A stretch of DNA of 64,000 nucleotides from Litorivivens sp041624475 (GTDB lineage: Bacteria; Pseudomonadota; Gammaproteobacteria; Pseudomonadales; Spongiibacteraceae). A program made the position numbers and the translations under genes. Within the stretch, counting starts at the first letter, position 1. Every line of letters begins with the position of its first letter. The DNA lies in assembly GCF_041624475.1 (NCBI RefSeq), contig NZ_JBFJUX010000008.1, forward strand, positions 62,001 through 126,000, written 5' to 3'. This document shows, in pieces, positions 27,032 through 35,584 of this stretch. Under the pieces are notes generated by a model, which was not told where the DNA came from, did no database searches, and was given only the letters and a program-made list of their open reading frames with translations.

Positions 27032-28036
27032 ATGACTGAGCAAACCGACAATACACCGGCAGCCAAACGCGCTCGGGGTCGGGCTGCGCAGCGCCCGGTG
27101 GTTCAGGGCGAGAAGCTTCGCGGTGCTGAAAAAGTAGCGCGGATTCCGGTAAAGGTCATTCCGACCACCGAATTGCCCGTCAAGCCCGACTGGCTGCGGG
27201 TGCGGATTCCGGCCAGCCCTGAAGTGGGCCGCATCAAGAATGTCCTGCGCAAGCACAAACTGGCCTCGGTCTGTGAAGAGGCCCAGTGCCCGAACCTTGG
27301 TGAATGCTTCAGCGGTGGCACGGCCACTTTCATGATTATGGGCGAGATCTGCACCCGTCGTTGCCCCTTCTGTGATGTTGCCCACGGTCGTCCCAATGCG
27401 CTCGACGAGAACGAGCCGCGCGAGCTGGCGGAAGCCATCGCGGAAATGCAGCTCAAATATGTGGTGATAACGTCGGTCGACCGCGACGATCTGAAAGACG
27501 GCGGCGCCGAGCATTTCGCCCAGTGTATTCGCGAAACCCGTGCTCGCTCGGAAGGTATCCGTATTGAGGTGCTAGTACCGGATTTTCGCGGTCGCATGGA
27601 TATCGCGCTGGATATTCTGGCGGCGGAGCCCCCCGATGTCTTTAACCACAATCTGGAATCTGTGCCCAGCCTGTACCGCAAGATTCGTCCCGGTTCTGAC
27701 TACCAATGGTCACTGGATTTGCTCAAACGCTACAAAGAACGTCGTCCGGAAGTGCTCACCAAATCCGGCTTGATGCTGGGGCTGGGTGAAACCCGTGAGG
27801 AATTGATTCAGGTTATGCACGATATGCGCGAACACGATATCGACATGATCACGCTCGGTCAGTACCTGCAGCCCAGCCGCGACCATTTACCGGTCGATCG
27901 TTTTGTGCACCCGGACGAATTTGATGAATTTGCGGATATCGCCAGAGAGTTGGGCTTCAAAAGTGTTGCCAGTGGCCCTCTGGTGCGCTCGTCCTACCAC
28001 GCCGATAAGCAGGTCGATCTCAGTTTGCTTAAGTAA
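27032..28036 (+). CDS. lipA: Lipoyl synthase (radical SAM)
   Basis: The 334-residue enzyme inserts two sulfurs into octanoyl-protein. The auxiliary [4Fe-4S] cluster ligands are in CEEAQCPNLGEC and the radical-SAM cluster in CTRRCPFC. The C-terminal 'SGPLVRSSYHAD' holds the conserved RSSY serine ligand. The N-terminal basic extension is normal in pseudomonad-type LipA. It is the last gene of the cell-wall/lipoate block and is followed by a strong terminator. Confidence 0.97.
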   Translation: MTEQTDNTPAAKRARGRAAQRPVVQGEKLRGAEKVARIPVKVIPTTELPVKPDWLRVRIPASPEVGRIKNVLRKHKLASVCEEAQCPNLGECFSGGTATFMIMGEICTRRCPFCDVAHGRPNALDENEPRELAEAIAEMQLKYVVITSVDRDDLKDGGAEHFAQCIRETRARSEGIRIEVLVPDFRGRMDIALDILAAEPPDVFNHNLESVPSLYRKIRPGSDYQWSLDLLKRYKERRPEVLTKSGLMLGLGETREELIQVMHDMREHDIDMITLGQYLQPSRDHLPVDRFVHPDEFDEFADIARELGFKSVASGPLVRSSYHADKQVDLSLLK

Positions 28037-28052
28037 GTGCTTCCGTGCCAAC

Positions 28053-28087
28053 GCTCGCCTGCGCCGCAGGCGAGCCCCATCTTTTTT
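28053..28087 (+). terminator. Rho-independent terminator after lipA
   Basis: A perfect 10-bp stem, GCTCGCCTGC with GCAGGCGAGC and a 3-base loop, is followed by CCCATC and six T residues. It ends the long proA-to-lipA stretch. Confidence 0.85.
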
Positions 28088-28107
28088 GCTTTTTCAGGAA
28101 TTTCGTC

Positions 28108-28446
28108 ATGAGCCCCAAACAATTGCTGGACGCCCTGCGTACCGGACCTGTTGCCTTTAGTGAGGTTATGCAGGTGATTGATGAGCATTACGTGTTCACG
28201 CCCACCGCTTTTCGCAATGGTGATGTGCACAACGAGGCGGGCAGTAACAATGGGTCATGCAAAATTTTTGCCTTTGCCCAACTGCACGGCCTTGATGAGA
28301 AGGCAACGCTTAATGCGTTCGGCGATTTTTATACTCAAGATGTGCTGCAAAATCCGGCTGGTGATGACCATGCGAATATCCGGAATTTTATGCGCAGCGG
28401 CTGGCAAGGTATTGTTTTCAGCGGCGCTGCATTAACGCCGCTGTAG
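28108..28446 (+). CDS. HopJ type III effector family protein
   Basis: The 112-residue protein begins MSPKQLLDALRTGPVAFSEV. It contains 'FTPTAFRNGDVHNEAGSNNGSCKIFAFAQL', diagnostic of the HopJ family. Despite the name these are widespread in environmental gammaproteobacteria without type III secretion, where they are probably cytosolic and of unknown function. No secretion genes are seen nearby. ATG at 28108; the frame is open upstream to 28045 through the preceding terminator. Confidence 0.88.
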   Translation: MSPKQLLDALRTGPVAFSEVMQVIDEHYVFTPTAFRNGDVHNEAGSNNGSCKIFAFAQLHGLDEKATLNAFGDFYTQDVLQNPAGDDHANIRNFMRSGWQGIVFSGAALTPL

Positions 28447-28471
28447 CTATTTTGCTACAAAAGAATTAATC

Positions 28472-28500
28472 AAAAAACGCCGGATTTTCCGGCGTTTTTT
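28472..28500 (+). terminator. Rho-independent terminator after the HopJ gene
   Basis: AAAAAACGCCGG-ATTT-CCGGCGTTTTTT forms a fully symmetric hairpin that could also serve in the reverse direction. Confidence 0.9.
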
Positions 28501-28686
28501 CGTTGTAGTGCCGTTTTTTACGTTGGGTGCCCACCGTAAAAAGACGACCACTTCACAAAGTCATTATTCTTAACTTACAGCCCTGTGCAGTATTCACAGG
28601 AACCCCTTATGCCTTCTGGTAATCCAATACCCTCAACTTAAGCTTTGTTTTGTCTGCTTGTAGAAAACCTTCTGTAAGGAGAACCA

Positions 28687-29328
28687 ATGGCAAACTGGAT
28701 TACGAGTGGGCGCTGCCTGTTACTGTTGGTGGTTGTTCTGTTGATCTACTTTGGCAGTCCGGCCATGCAGTTGTTCAACGCGCTGCTGGTGGTGGTGATG
28801 ATCAGCCTTGATGGGCTCGATGGCTATATCGCGCGCAAGCGTGGAGAGGAGTCGGTGTTTGGCGCCACCTTTGATATTGCGGCCGATCGCATGGTGGAAA
28901 ACGTACTGTGGGTCGTGCTGGCCCATGTCGGCTTGATTCCCGTGTGGGTACCTCTGTTGTTTATTGCCCGTGGTGAGCTGGTTGACGCCATCCGCAGTCA
29001 CGGCGCCGCCCAGGGCACAGCGGCCTTTGATATGCTGCGCAGCCCGCTGGCCAAGGTCATTGTCGGTGGACGTTTTATGCGGGCATTTTATGCGGTCGTC
29101 AAAGCAACGACTTTTACCTGGGTCATTTTCTGGAGCGGTGTGGCCTCGCTCTCGTCTCCGTTCTGGGCCGAATGGTCCAGCCTGATCGACATGATCTCTC
29201 AAACCCTGATAGTAACCTCCGCGGCTCTGTGTATCTTGCGCGGAGCGCCGGTTGTGATTGAGTTTGTTGCAGCCCGCAACGAACACAATGAAGGTCAGGA
29301 GGGCTCGCGTGAAGCTGGTGCTGTTTGA
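28687..29328 (+). CDS. CDP-alcohol phosphatidyltransferase family membrane enzyme
   Basis: The 213-residue polytopic protein has the CDP-alcohol motif D-x2-D-G-x2-A-R-x8-G-x3-D-x3-D in 'LDGLDGYIARKRGEESVFGATFD' followed by IAADR. These enzymes join a CDP-activated lipid or polyol to an alcohol acceptor in phospholipid or inositol/sulfolipid synthesis. Which head group is used is unknown. A GGAGAA ribosome-binding site precedes the ATG. It overlaps the following HAD phosphatase by 20 bases, suggesting that the pair makes and then dephosphorylates a phosphorylated product, as PgsA/Pgp-type pairs do. Confidence 0.9.
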   Translation: MANWITSGRCLLLLVVVLLIYFGSPAMQLFNALLVVVMISLDGLDGYIARKRGEESVFGATFDIAADRMVENVLWVVLAHVGLIPVWVPLLFIARGELVDAIRSHGAAQGTAAFDMLRSPLAKVIVGGRFMRAFYAVVKATTFTWVIFWSGVASLSSPFWAEWSSLIDMISQTLIVTSAALCILRGAPVVIEFVAARNEHNEGQEGSREAGAV

Positions 29329-29953
29329 TATCGACGGCACGCTGGTGACAAAACCGGGCAGTGAGCTGCGTTTCTTCCACTACCTGCGCACACGCCGGGT
29401 GCTGGGTGTGCAGAACTATCTGGCGGCAGGCCTGTTTACCCTGTTGTGTCTGCCGCGCTACGGCCATCATGTGCTGCGCAAAAACAAAGCCTGGCTGAGT
29501 GGTTTAAAGAAGGCGGAGATCGCGAGTCACGCTGAGCAGTTTGTCTGCGAGGAGCTTGCGCGGCACCTGATCAGCGACAGCGTTCGGCGCTTGCGCAGCC
29601 ACCGTCACGCGGGAGACTGTGTTGTCCTGTTGTCGGGCACCCCCCAGTTTATCGCGGATCCGCTGGCACGCTATTTGGGCGCTGAGTTTGCGGTGGCGGC
29701 GCGCTGCGCCGACGACGGAAATCGCTTTCTGGCGCGCCCGCCAGTCCGTCATCCCCTGGGGCGCAGCAAAACAGACGCCGCAAAGCAGATAGCAGAACGC
29801 TGTGGTCTGCCGCTGTCGCAAGCCACAGCTTACGGCGATTCCTGGAGTGATTCGCTGTTGTTTGAGGAGGTTTTGCAATCTATCGCCATTCGGCCGGATC
29901 GTCGATTGCGCCAGTTAGCCCAGCGCAAGGGCTGGGAAATAGTCACCAGTTAA
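29309..29953 (+). CDS. HAD-IB family phosphatase
   Basis: The 214-residue protein has the nucleophile motif VLFDIDGTLVT at its N terminus, motif II Ser/Thr in 'VVLLSGTPQFIADPLARYLG', and motif III/IV 'AYGDSWSDSLLFE'. The best start is the GTG at 29309, five bases after AGGAGGG inside the upstream gene; ATGs at 29288 and earlier lack this signal. It is of the SerB-like/PgpC-like class, and overlap with the CDP-alcohol transferase suggests the substrate is a phospholipid or head-group phosphate such as phosphatidylglycerophosphate. This is inference. Confidence 0.88.
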   Translation: MKLVLFDIDGTLVTKPGSELRFFHYLRTRRVLGVQNYLAAGLFTLLCLPRYGHHVLRKNKAWLSGLKKAEIASHAEQFVCEELARHLISDSVRRLRSHRHAGDCVVLLSGTPQFIADPLARYLGAEFAVAARCADDGNRFLARPPVRHPLGRSKTDAAKQIAERCGLPLSQATAYGDSWSDSLLFEEVLQSIAIRPDRRLRQLAQRKGWEIVTS

Positions 29954-29982
29954 CGCTGCGCAGGCAGTGTAAGGAGAGCTAA

Positions 29983-30402
29983 ATGAAAATATGGAAAAGG
30001 ATATGTATGGCGGTGGTTTTGTCGATGCCGATGGCGGGGCAGGCCGCGTCGATAGCGTCAGATCAGGTGGCGCGTCTCGACAGCATCGTCAATCTGAATA
30101 AAGGCCAGGCAGAGGAAATTGAAAGCCTGCTGGTGGAATCCGAGGGTAAAACCGAGCAGCTAAGTCGGAAAATCCAGGCGCTCAAAATTCAGCTGGGTCA
30201 GGAAATTGGTCCTGAGTTTGACGAGAAGTCGATTCGGCACCATTCAAAGCAGCTGGGCGAGCTGAGCGGTGAGTTGACCGCAGAAACGGCATTGCTGCAG
30301 GCTCGGATTCAGACCGTGCTGACTGAAGATCAACGCGCCATTCTGCTCAAACGAGCCCAGCAAATGCAGCCTCAGGCAGGCTCGCCAAAGCATTCCCAGT
30401 AG
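29983..30402 (+). CDS. Periplasmic helical protein, possibly Spy/CpxP-like
   Basis: The 139-residue protein has a signal peptide (MKIWKRICMAVVLSMPMAG, cleaved near AGQAA) and a helical body with 'LNKGQAEEIESLL' and 'LTEDQRAILLKRAQQMQ'. The LTxxQ-like repeats are reminiscent of the Spy/CpxP/CnrR metal-sensor and chaperone family, but no confident domain can be named. GGAGAG precedes the ATG. It is probably monocistronic. Confidence 0.7.
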   Translation: MKIWKRICMAVVLSMPMAGQAASIASDQVARLDSIVNLNKGQAEEIESLLVESEGKTEQLSRKIQALKIQLGQEIGPEFDEKSIRHHSKQLGELSGELTAETALLQARIQTVLTEDQRAILLKRAQQMQPQAGSPKHSQ

Positions 30403-30431
30403 CTATGCACTTCTTGGTTGCCAGCCGGGAC

Positions 30432-31667
30432 TTACTGTTGGTCAAGGTGTTCTTGGTGCAGGGCCGTCAGGAAATATTCCAGCGCGTAAATTACCTGCAG
30501 GCTGCGCCGTGAATACCAGAGCTCGAAGGCGTGTTGGGCGTGGGGAAGTTCCGCAAAACCCACGCGAACGCCGCGTATTTCTCGCAGCGCTTTGTAGAGC
30601 GCATGCGATTCTTCAACCGGGGCCAGTGTGTCGCCGTCGCCGTGTATAAGCAGCATCGTTGGTGCCTGGTCACTGACGTGAAACAGGGGGGACGCCTGCT
30701 GCCAGCGCTCCGGCTCCTCGCTGAGCATGCACTTCAGTACCCGCTTGCCAACCAGCTCTTCCAGCCCTTTATGACGCCGCTGGCTGAGACTGTTGGTGAA
30801 ATCATAGATGCCGTAAAAGGGCACTGCGCCCTGCACTCGGGTATCTTCGGCTTCGAAGCCCGGCTGGAAGGCCGGTTCATTGGCCGACAGGGCGAGTAGG
30901 GCGGAAAGGTGGCCGCCTGCAGAACCGCCGGTTGTGATAATGAAATTCGGGTCGCCACCATAGTCGGCGATGTGCTGTTTCACCCACACCAGTGCCCGTT
31001 TGCAATCGATAATGTGGTCCGGGAAGGTGGCGCCGGGGCTAAGCCGGTATTGCACTGTTACGCACACCCAGCCTCGGCTGGCGAGCTGGCCCATCAAGGG
31101 CAGGGCCTGTTGATCCTTGTTGCCGATAACCCAGGCGCCGCCGTGAATCTGCAGCAAGACCGGCGCATTCGGCGGCAAGTTTTCCTGATGAAAAATATCC
31201 AGCTTCAGCGGGCGCCCATCCTGTTCGTGATAGGTTACGTTGCGAACCCGACGAACGCCCGGCACTTTAAAGGCAAAAGGATTGATCAGTTCAGACAGCT
31301 CCGGACGCGCGGGAATATCGCGGCGGCGCTCGGGAGGGATTGCGTCGATAAAGTCCTCACCGAGAATCTGCCGTGCCGCTCCCAGCACTTCGGTGCGGGC
31401 GCCGTCAGCCTGGGAGTAAAACTGTGCCAGTGCCAACCAGGAAGCACCGGCGATCAACACGGCGGAGGCATCCAGCAGGCCGTATAGGCCGCCGCCCGCA
31501 ATCAGGCCGATGGTGATAAGAAACTCGATAACAATAATATGCAGCGGCAGTTCGCCTACCAGCAGTCCGAAGATGAAGCTGACCACGCCGAATATTTCGG
31601 GTTTGCCACGCCAGGGGTGATAGCAATTCCAGGCAAGCCAGGCCCAAAACAGGGATAGGATCAGCAT
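30432..31667 (-). CDS. Membrane-anchored alpha/beta-hydrolase (HSL-like esterase)
   Basis: The 411-residue protein has about three N-terminal membrane helices (residues 1 to about 85), then an esterase domain. The oxyanion-hole motif is HGGAWVIGNKD, the nucleophile elbow is TTGGSAGGHLS, and the C-terminal 'LPHAQHAFELW' gives the catalytic His. It probably hydrolyses a hydrophobic ester at the membrane. The membrane-helix N terminus is unusual for this family of mostly soluble enzymes. It is convergent with the Spy-like gene. Confidence 0.87.
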   Translation of the reverse strand: MLILSLFWAWLAWNCYHPWRGKPEIFGVVSFIFGLLVGELPLHIIVIEFLITIGLIAGGGLYGLLDASAVLIAGASWLALAQFYSQADGARTEVLGAARQILGEDFIDAIPPERRRDIPARPELSELINPFAFKVPGVRRVRNVTYHEQDGRPLKLDIFHQENLPPNAPVLLQIHGGAWVIGNKDQQALPLMGQLASRGWVCVTVQYRLSPGATFPDHIIDCKRALVWVKQHIADYGGDPNFIITTGGSAGGHLSALLALSANEPAFQPGFEAEDTRVQGAVPFYGIYDFTNSLSQRRHKGLEELVGKRVLKCMLSEEPERWQQASPLFHVSDQAPTMLLIHGDGDTLAPVEESHALYKALREIRGVRVGFAELPHAQHAFELWYSRRSLQVIYALEYFLTALHQEHLDQQ

Positions 31668-31752
31668 ACTGCCACTCTTTTTTGTTATTCGTTCATAAAT
31701 TATTCGTTGTCGGTGAAGCGCCGATAGGCTCTTGGTTTACCGGCGTTTCACA

Positions 31753-32451
31753 TCACGGTACAAGGTATTCACTCATGGGTATACAGTCAATCTTGTCGAA
31801 GTCGATAAAGCGGGCGCAGCTCTCCATCATGATTTTTTCCCGTTCTTGCTGTAGTTCGGGTTTACCCTGCGCATCGTAAAAGGCTTCACGGCCGTGTATC
31901 GCGGCCTCCGGAAAGTTCTCTTCCACAATGGCGTCGATCGGCGGTGCGTTGTCCGTGAGTGCGCGCGCCACGACATTCTGGCGGTAGCCAAAGGTGGATT
32001 GAGTCTCAATGGCGATGTCCGTGTGGCTGCCATGCCAGATGTCAATCCATTCGCTAAAACTCAGCCGCTCGGGCTTTTGCAGAAACACCACCTGATTCAT
32101 GCCCGTGGTGCGCTCGCCTGGCGCAGGAATATGGGTGGTGTTAAGCAGCGGCTCGGATTCGGTTACCAGATAACCGCAGAATTTCTTGCAATGATCTCCG
32201 AGAATGCGTTCTACGCCTTTGCGGTTAATGGCACTGTCCAGCCAGATCGAGAGAATCGCATCTGCGGCAGGTTTCATGCTTTCCAGGCGATAACCTGCCG
32301 CAGCATCGACGTCAGAATCCGATACGCACAATCTTATTAGGTGAGGCGTTTCACCTCTGAGTTCGGCGCTGGCTTTATCGCGCAACAGCTCCCGAAAGTC
32401 GTCGGCTGAGGCCGAGTCTTCTTTCCACAGCAAGTAAATGATTTTTTCCAT
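31753..32451 (-). CDS. EthD-type dimeric alpha/beta-barrel protein
   Basis: The 232-residue protein has two half-domains starting 'MEKIIYLLWKEDSASADDFREL' and 'MNQVVFLQKPERLSFSEWIDIWHG'. 'FSEWIDIWHGSHTDIAIETQSTFGYRQN' is a clear EthD-domain pattern. EthD-like proteins often accompany P450 or monooxygenase pathways but have no single known reaction. The gene stands alone on the minus strand. It is consistent with the hydrophobic-compound theme but is not proof. Confidence 0.8.
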   Translation of the reverse strand: MEKIIYLLWKEDSASADDFRELLRDKASAELRGETPHLIRLCVSDSDVDAAAGYRLESMKPAADAILSIWLDSAINRKGVERILGDHCKKFCGYLVTESEPLLNTTHIPAPGERTTGMNQVVFLQKPERLSFSEWIDIWHGSHTDIAIETQSTFGYRQNVVARALTDNAPPIDAIVEENFPEAAIHGREAFYDAQGKPELQQEREKIMMESCARFIDFDKIDCIPMSEYLVP

Positions 32452-32747
32452 GTTGTTGTCTCTGTAGTGGGCAATCTGTAGCGACAGCGTAGCTCAATCC
32501 ACGCCTTGCTGACACCGCACAAACTCCGGATGGCCAGCTGTCCGCAGATTTAGGGCCGCTGGTTTAAATCTTTGAAGTTTCTTGTGTGGGCGGCGGCATG
32601 GCATCACGCCACTTTTTTGCCGCGAATGCCCCAGTTGTGCGTGCTGTCACAACAAGTAAGCACTGTAAATATTTACTGAAACTTGAAGCGCGGGGCCTCG
32701 TCCCAACTAGTAAGAACAGGCAAAACCAGAAGCAAAAGGAGGAGCAT

Positions 32748-33578
32748 ATGTTTGTTAAGAAAACGCTGGTTGTAAGTTTACTTGCAGGTAGTGGCCTGGC
32801 GGTTGCGCAGGGCCCAGTGGGGACTGGTAGTTTGCCTGGTGGGCTCGGTGAGACGCTGCCATTTAGTGTGAGCGGTCAGTCTTCTTTGGAAGCTGAACCC
32901 CTGACCAGTGCCGCAACGCCGAACGGCAACGCCGGTGCGAATTTCAGTGTTTCAGAGTTTCTGTCGGGTTCTGTGTTTACTGACGCCAATTCACGGTCGT
33001 TGCCGGGCTTGGCGCAGCAGACCGCCGGTTTCGTCCAGAGTCAGGGCGGCGGTGGTGGAGGAAGTGAGCCTTCTGCGCCATCGGCTCCGGAGCAGCCGGC
33101 CGCGCCCGATAACCCCGTGGCAATGAGCGGAGGGGATATGGATAGTGATTCGGCACCGGGCCCTGAAGACTTTGTAAGCGCCGCGTCGAATAGCGAGCCG
33201 CCCACCCAGGACGATCTGGAAAACCGGGCATCGGCCACCCAAACCCAGCTGATGGGGGTCGAGGCTACTGTAGCCAGTACAGAGTCTCCTGAGGCGCCTT
33301 CAGATTCTGCGGCACCGTCGGCACCCGAGGGTGGGAATGATGGTGCAGCGCCCTCTCAACCGCAGCAACCTGCCTTTCCACCCGAGGGCGGCGCGCCTGA
33401 GGATGATGGCTTTCAGGTAGCGTTTGGTATGCCCTCAGATGCTGAAGAGCAGTCGCCGCTGCCGCAGCCCTTTGCCTTGTCAGAGATTGTGAATATCACA
33501 GTCACTCTGGAGGCTGAACGCCCCTCGGATTCCGGTGGTGGTTCAGCGCCTGAATCAGGTGACGCGCCTGCGGCCTGA
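32748..33578 (+). CDS. Secreted Pro/Ser/Ala/acidic low-complexity protein
   Basis: The 276-residue protein has a signal peptide (MFVKKTLVVSLLAGSGLAVA). The remainder is low-complexity, rich in Pro, Ser, Ala, Gly, Glu and Asp, with a tetraglycine and runs such as 'SAPSAPEQPAAPDNP' and 'SPLPQP', and almost no basic residues. It has no recognised domain and looks intrinsically disordered and strongly acidic. AGGAGGAG gives a strong start at 32748 although the frame extends to 32586. It is followed by a hairpin terminator. Such proteins may be surface or matrix material. Confidence 0.75.
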   Translation: MFVKKTLVVSLLAGSGLAVAQGPVGTGSLPGGLGETLPFSVSGQSSLEAEPLTSAATPNGNAGANFSVSEFLSGSVFTDANSRSLPGLAQQTAGFVQSQGGGGGGSEPSAPSAPEQPAAPDNPVAMSGGDMDSDSAPGPEDFVSAASNSEPPTQDDLENRASATQTQLMGVEATVASTESPEAPSDSAAPSAPEGGNDGAAPSQPQQPAFPPEGGAPEDDGFQVAFGMPSDAEEQSPLPQPFALSEIVNITVTLEAERPSDSGGGSAPESGDAPAA

Positions 33579-33637
33579 TGATCCCGGCAATCCAAACCAG
33601 CGGTTTAATGAATTAATCCCGCTGTAGCATTTCAGCC

Positions 33638-33666
33638 AGCCCGCCCTTTGTCGGCGGGCTTTTCGT
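33638..33666 (+). terminator. Rho-independent terminator after the acidic secreted protein
   Basis: AGCCCGCC and GGCGGGCT form an 8-bp perfect stem with a 7-base loop, followed by TTTTCG. Confidence 0.8.
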
Positions 33667-33706
33667 GTAAGCTCTCCTGAAACCCGGTGGCTCAGGAAGG
33701 TTTACG

Positions 33707-35206
33707 GTGAATAACGAACTAACCCGGCGTTCGATGTTAGCGGGTCTGGCGGCGGCGCCTCTCAGTGCTTCGGCCCTGACCGCAGGTTCCGTGCGCAGCT
33801 GGTTTGCGAGTGTCGATGTCATTGTGGTCGGCTCCGGTGTCGCCGGAACCGCTGCGGCCATTGAGGCTTGCGCCGCGGGCGGCACGGTACTGGTGCTGGA
33901 AATGCTGCCAAAACTCGGCGGTTCTTCGGCAATGTCCGGCGGAGTGGTTTACTGTGGCGGCGGTACCGCCCTGCAAAAAGCCTGCGGCGTTAGCGACAGT
34001 GAAGAGGCCATGCGTGATTACATCACGGCGGCCAGTGGTCTCTATGCCCAGTCAGAAAAAATAGACCTGTACTGCGAGCAGTCCCCCGCCCATTTTGACT
34101 GGCTGGTTCAACAGGGTGTTCATTACGAGCCATCGTTTACCGCTGAAAAGGGCCTGCCGGGCAGTGCGGACTCCCTTTATTACTCGGGCTCTGAGCAGGT
34201 TGCCGAGTTTGCGCGGCAGACGCCTCCCGCGCCGCGCGGTCATGTGCCGGGCTACTCCGGCTGGACGGGCGGGCGCAGCCTGATGGAGGCTCTGATACCC
34301 TCGGCCCAAAAAGCCGGCGCGAAGTACCTTACAGGGGTTACCTGTAAGCGGCTGATTGCCGAATCCGATGGTCGCATTGGCGGCATACAGGTAGAAATGG
34401 ACGGCGAAACCCGACAGCTGCGCGCCAAAAAGGGTGTGGTACTGGCCGCTGGCGGCTTTGTTCACAACTCCGACATGCTGCAAACTTACGCGCCTGAACT
34501 GGCGCAGTGTTCGGTGCCCTGGGGCAATATGGGCGATCAGGGGATGGGCATACAAATGGGCATCAGTGCTGGCGGCGCCACCGCCCAGATGCACCACGGT
34601 TTTGCGATCATGCCCCTGTATCTCCCCGACCATGTGTTAAAGGGCATTGTGGTCAATCAAAACGGGCAGCGTTTTATTGGCGAGGATCACTACCACGCTT
34701 TCCTCGGTCATGAGATTGCCTTTCATCAGCAGGGCAAGGCTTGGTTGATCACTGATAAAACCAGCCAGTACGGCTATGACGACTACCGGGTGGCGGAAGT
34801 GGCGCGTGGCAAAACGCTGGATGAATTGACCGGCCAGTTGCCCATGCCCAAGGACGCGCTGCTGGCGTCTGTCGCCTACTACAACCGGCATGCGCGCAAG
34901 CAGCGGGACCCTTTATTCGGCAAGGTGAAAGAGTATCTGAGCCCCCTGCGTGAGGCGCCTTTTGTTGCCTACGATCTGAGCGTGGACAAGGCTTTTTTCC
35001 CGGCCCATACCTTTGGCGGTTTGCGCACCAGTGTGGACAGCCAGGTCTTGAACGGTTTTGGCGAAGCGATTCCCGGGCTCTATGCGGCCGGGCGCACATC
35101 CGCAGGCTTGCCGGTGGCGCCCTATATTGCGAGCGGGATTTCTCTGGGCGACGGCAGCTTTTTCGGGCGGCGCGCGGGCCGTCATGCTATGGGGGTGCGC
35201 TCATGA
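33707..35206 (+). CDS. Tat-exported FAD flavoprotein (fumarate-reductase/KstD-like)
   Basis: The 499-residue protein has a twin-arginine leader (LTRRSMLAGLAAAPLSASAL) and a Rossmann FAD motif 'VDVIVVGSGVAGTAAAIEACA', then 'LGGSSAMSGGVVYCGGG'. The C-terminal 'PYIASGISLGDGSFFGRRAG' is the flavin-binding end. It is related to fumarate reductase, urocanate reductase and 3-ketosteroid dehydrogenase flavoproteins. Export by Tat would place the FAD enzyme in the periplasm. The start is GTG with AGGAAGG upstream. It overlaps the downstream cytochrome c gene by four bases, so the two form a flavocytochrome-like unit. Confidence 0.85.
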   Translation: MNNELTRRSMLAGLAAAPLSASALTAGSVRSWFASVDVIVVGSGVAGTAAAIEACAAGGTVLVLEMLPKLGGSSAMSGGVVYCGGGTALQKACGVSDSEEAMRDYITAASGLYAQSEKIDLYCEQSPAHFDWLVQQGVHYEPSFTAEKGLPGSADSLYYSGSEQVAEFARQTPPAPRGHVPGYSGWTGGRSLMEALIPSAQKAGAKYLTGVTCKRLIAESDGRIGGIQVEMDGETRQLRAKKGVVLAAGGFVHNSDMLQTYAPELAQCSVPWGNMGDQGMGIQMGISAGGATAQMHHGFAIMPLYLPDHVLKGIVVNQNGQRFIGEDHYHAFLGHEIAFHQQGKAWLITDKTSQYGYDDYRVAEVARGKTLDELTGQLPMPKDALLASVAYYNRHARKQRDPLFGKVKEYLSPLREAPFVAYDLSVDKAFFPAHTFGGLRTSVDSQVLNGFGEAIPGLYAAGRTSAGLPVAPYIASGISLGDGSFFGRRAGRHAMGVRS

Positions 35207-35583
35207 TTCGTCTGATTAGTTTAGTGCTGTTTTTGTCGGTTCCTGCCTTGGCGGAAATGCCCGAAGGGGATGCGGAGCGCGGCCGCCTGAAGTTCGGGGC
35301 CTGCCGCACCTGCCACTACCCGGAGCAGGCAGTGGGTCACAATAACGGCCCGAGTCTGTGGAATATTTTCAACAAGCGCGTAGGCAGTCAGCCCGGTTTC
35401 GACTACTACAGCGACGCCTTGAAACAAGCCGATTTTGTCTGGACGCCCGAGCTGATGAATGTCTGGCTTGCCGACCCGCAGAATTTTCTGCCGGGCAATA
35501 TGATGATGAGCAAAGGTATTGCGGATGCGCAGGACCGCGCCGATGTGATTGAATACCTCAAGACCTTTTCTGAAGCGCCCTGA
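35203..35583 (+). CDS. Class I cytochrome c
   Basis: The 126-residue protein has a signal peptide (MIRLISLVLFLSVPALA), a single heme-binding motif CRTCH and the later Met ligand region 'LPGNMMMSKGIADAQ'. It is a soluble periplasmic mono-heme electron carrier. Translational coupling to the Tat-exported flavoprotein suggests that it is its electron acceptor or donor, so the pair would replace the fused flavocytochromes of other bacteria. Confidence 0.92.
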   Translation: MIRLISLVLFLSVPALAEMPEGDAERGRLKFGACRTCHYPEQAVGHNNGPSLWNIFNKRVGSQPGFDYYSDALKQADFVWTPELMNVWLADPQNFLPGNMMMSKGIADAQDRADVIEYLKTFSEAP

Positions 35584-35584
35584 T

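Noticed and set aside
28108..28446. A type III secretion effector locus
   Set aside because: The HopJ name is historical; no secretion apparatus, chaperone or hrp box is visible.
29258..29953. Upstream ATG start for the HAD phosphatase
   Set aside because: The GTG at 29309 has AGGAGGG five bases before it and begins directly at the DIDGTL strand, while the earlier ATGs have no ribosome-binding site.
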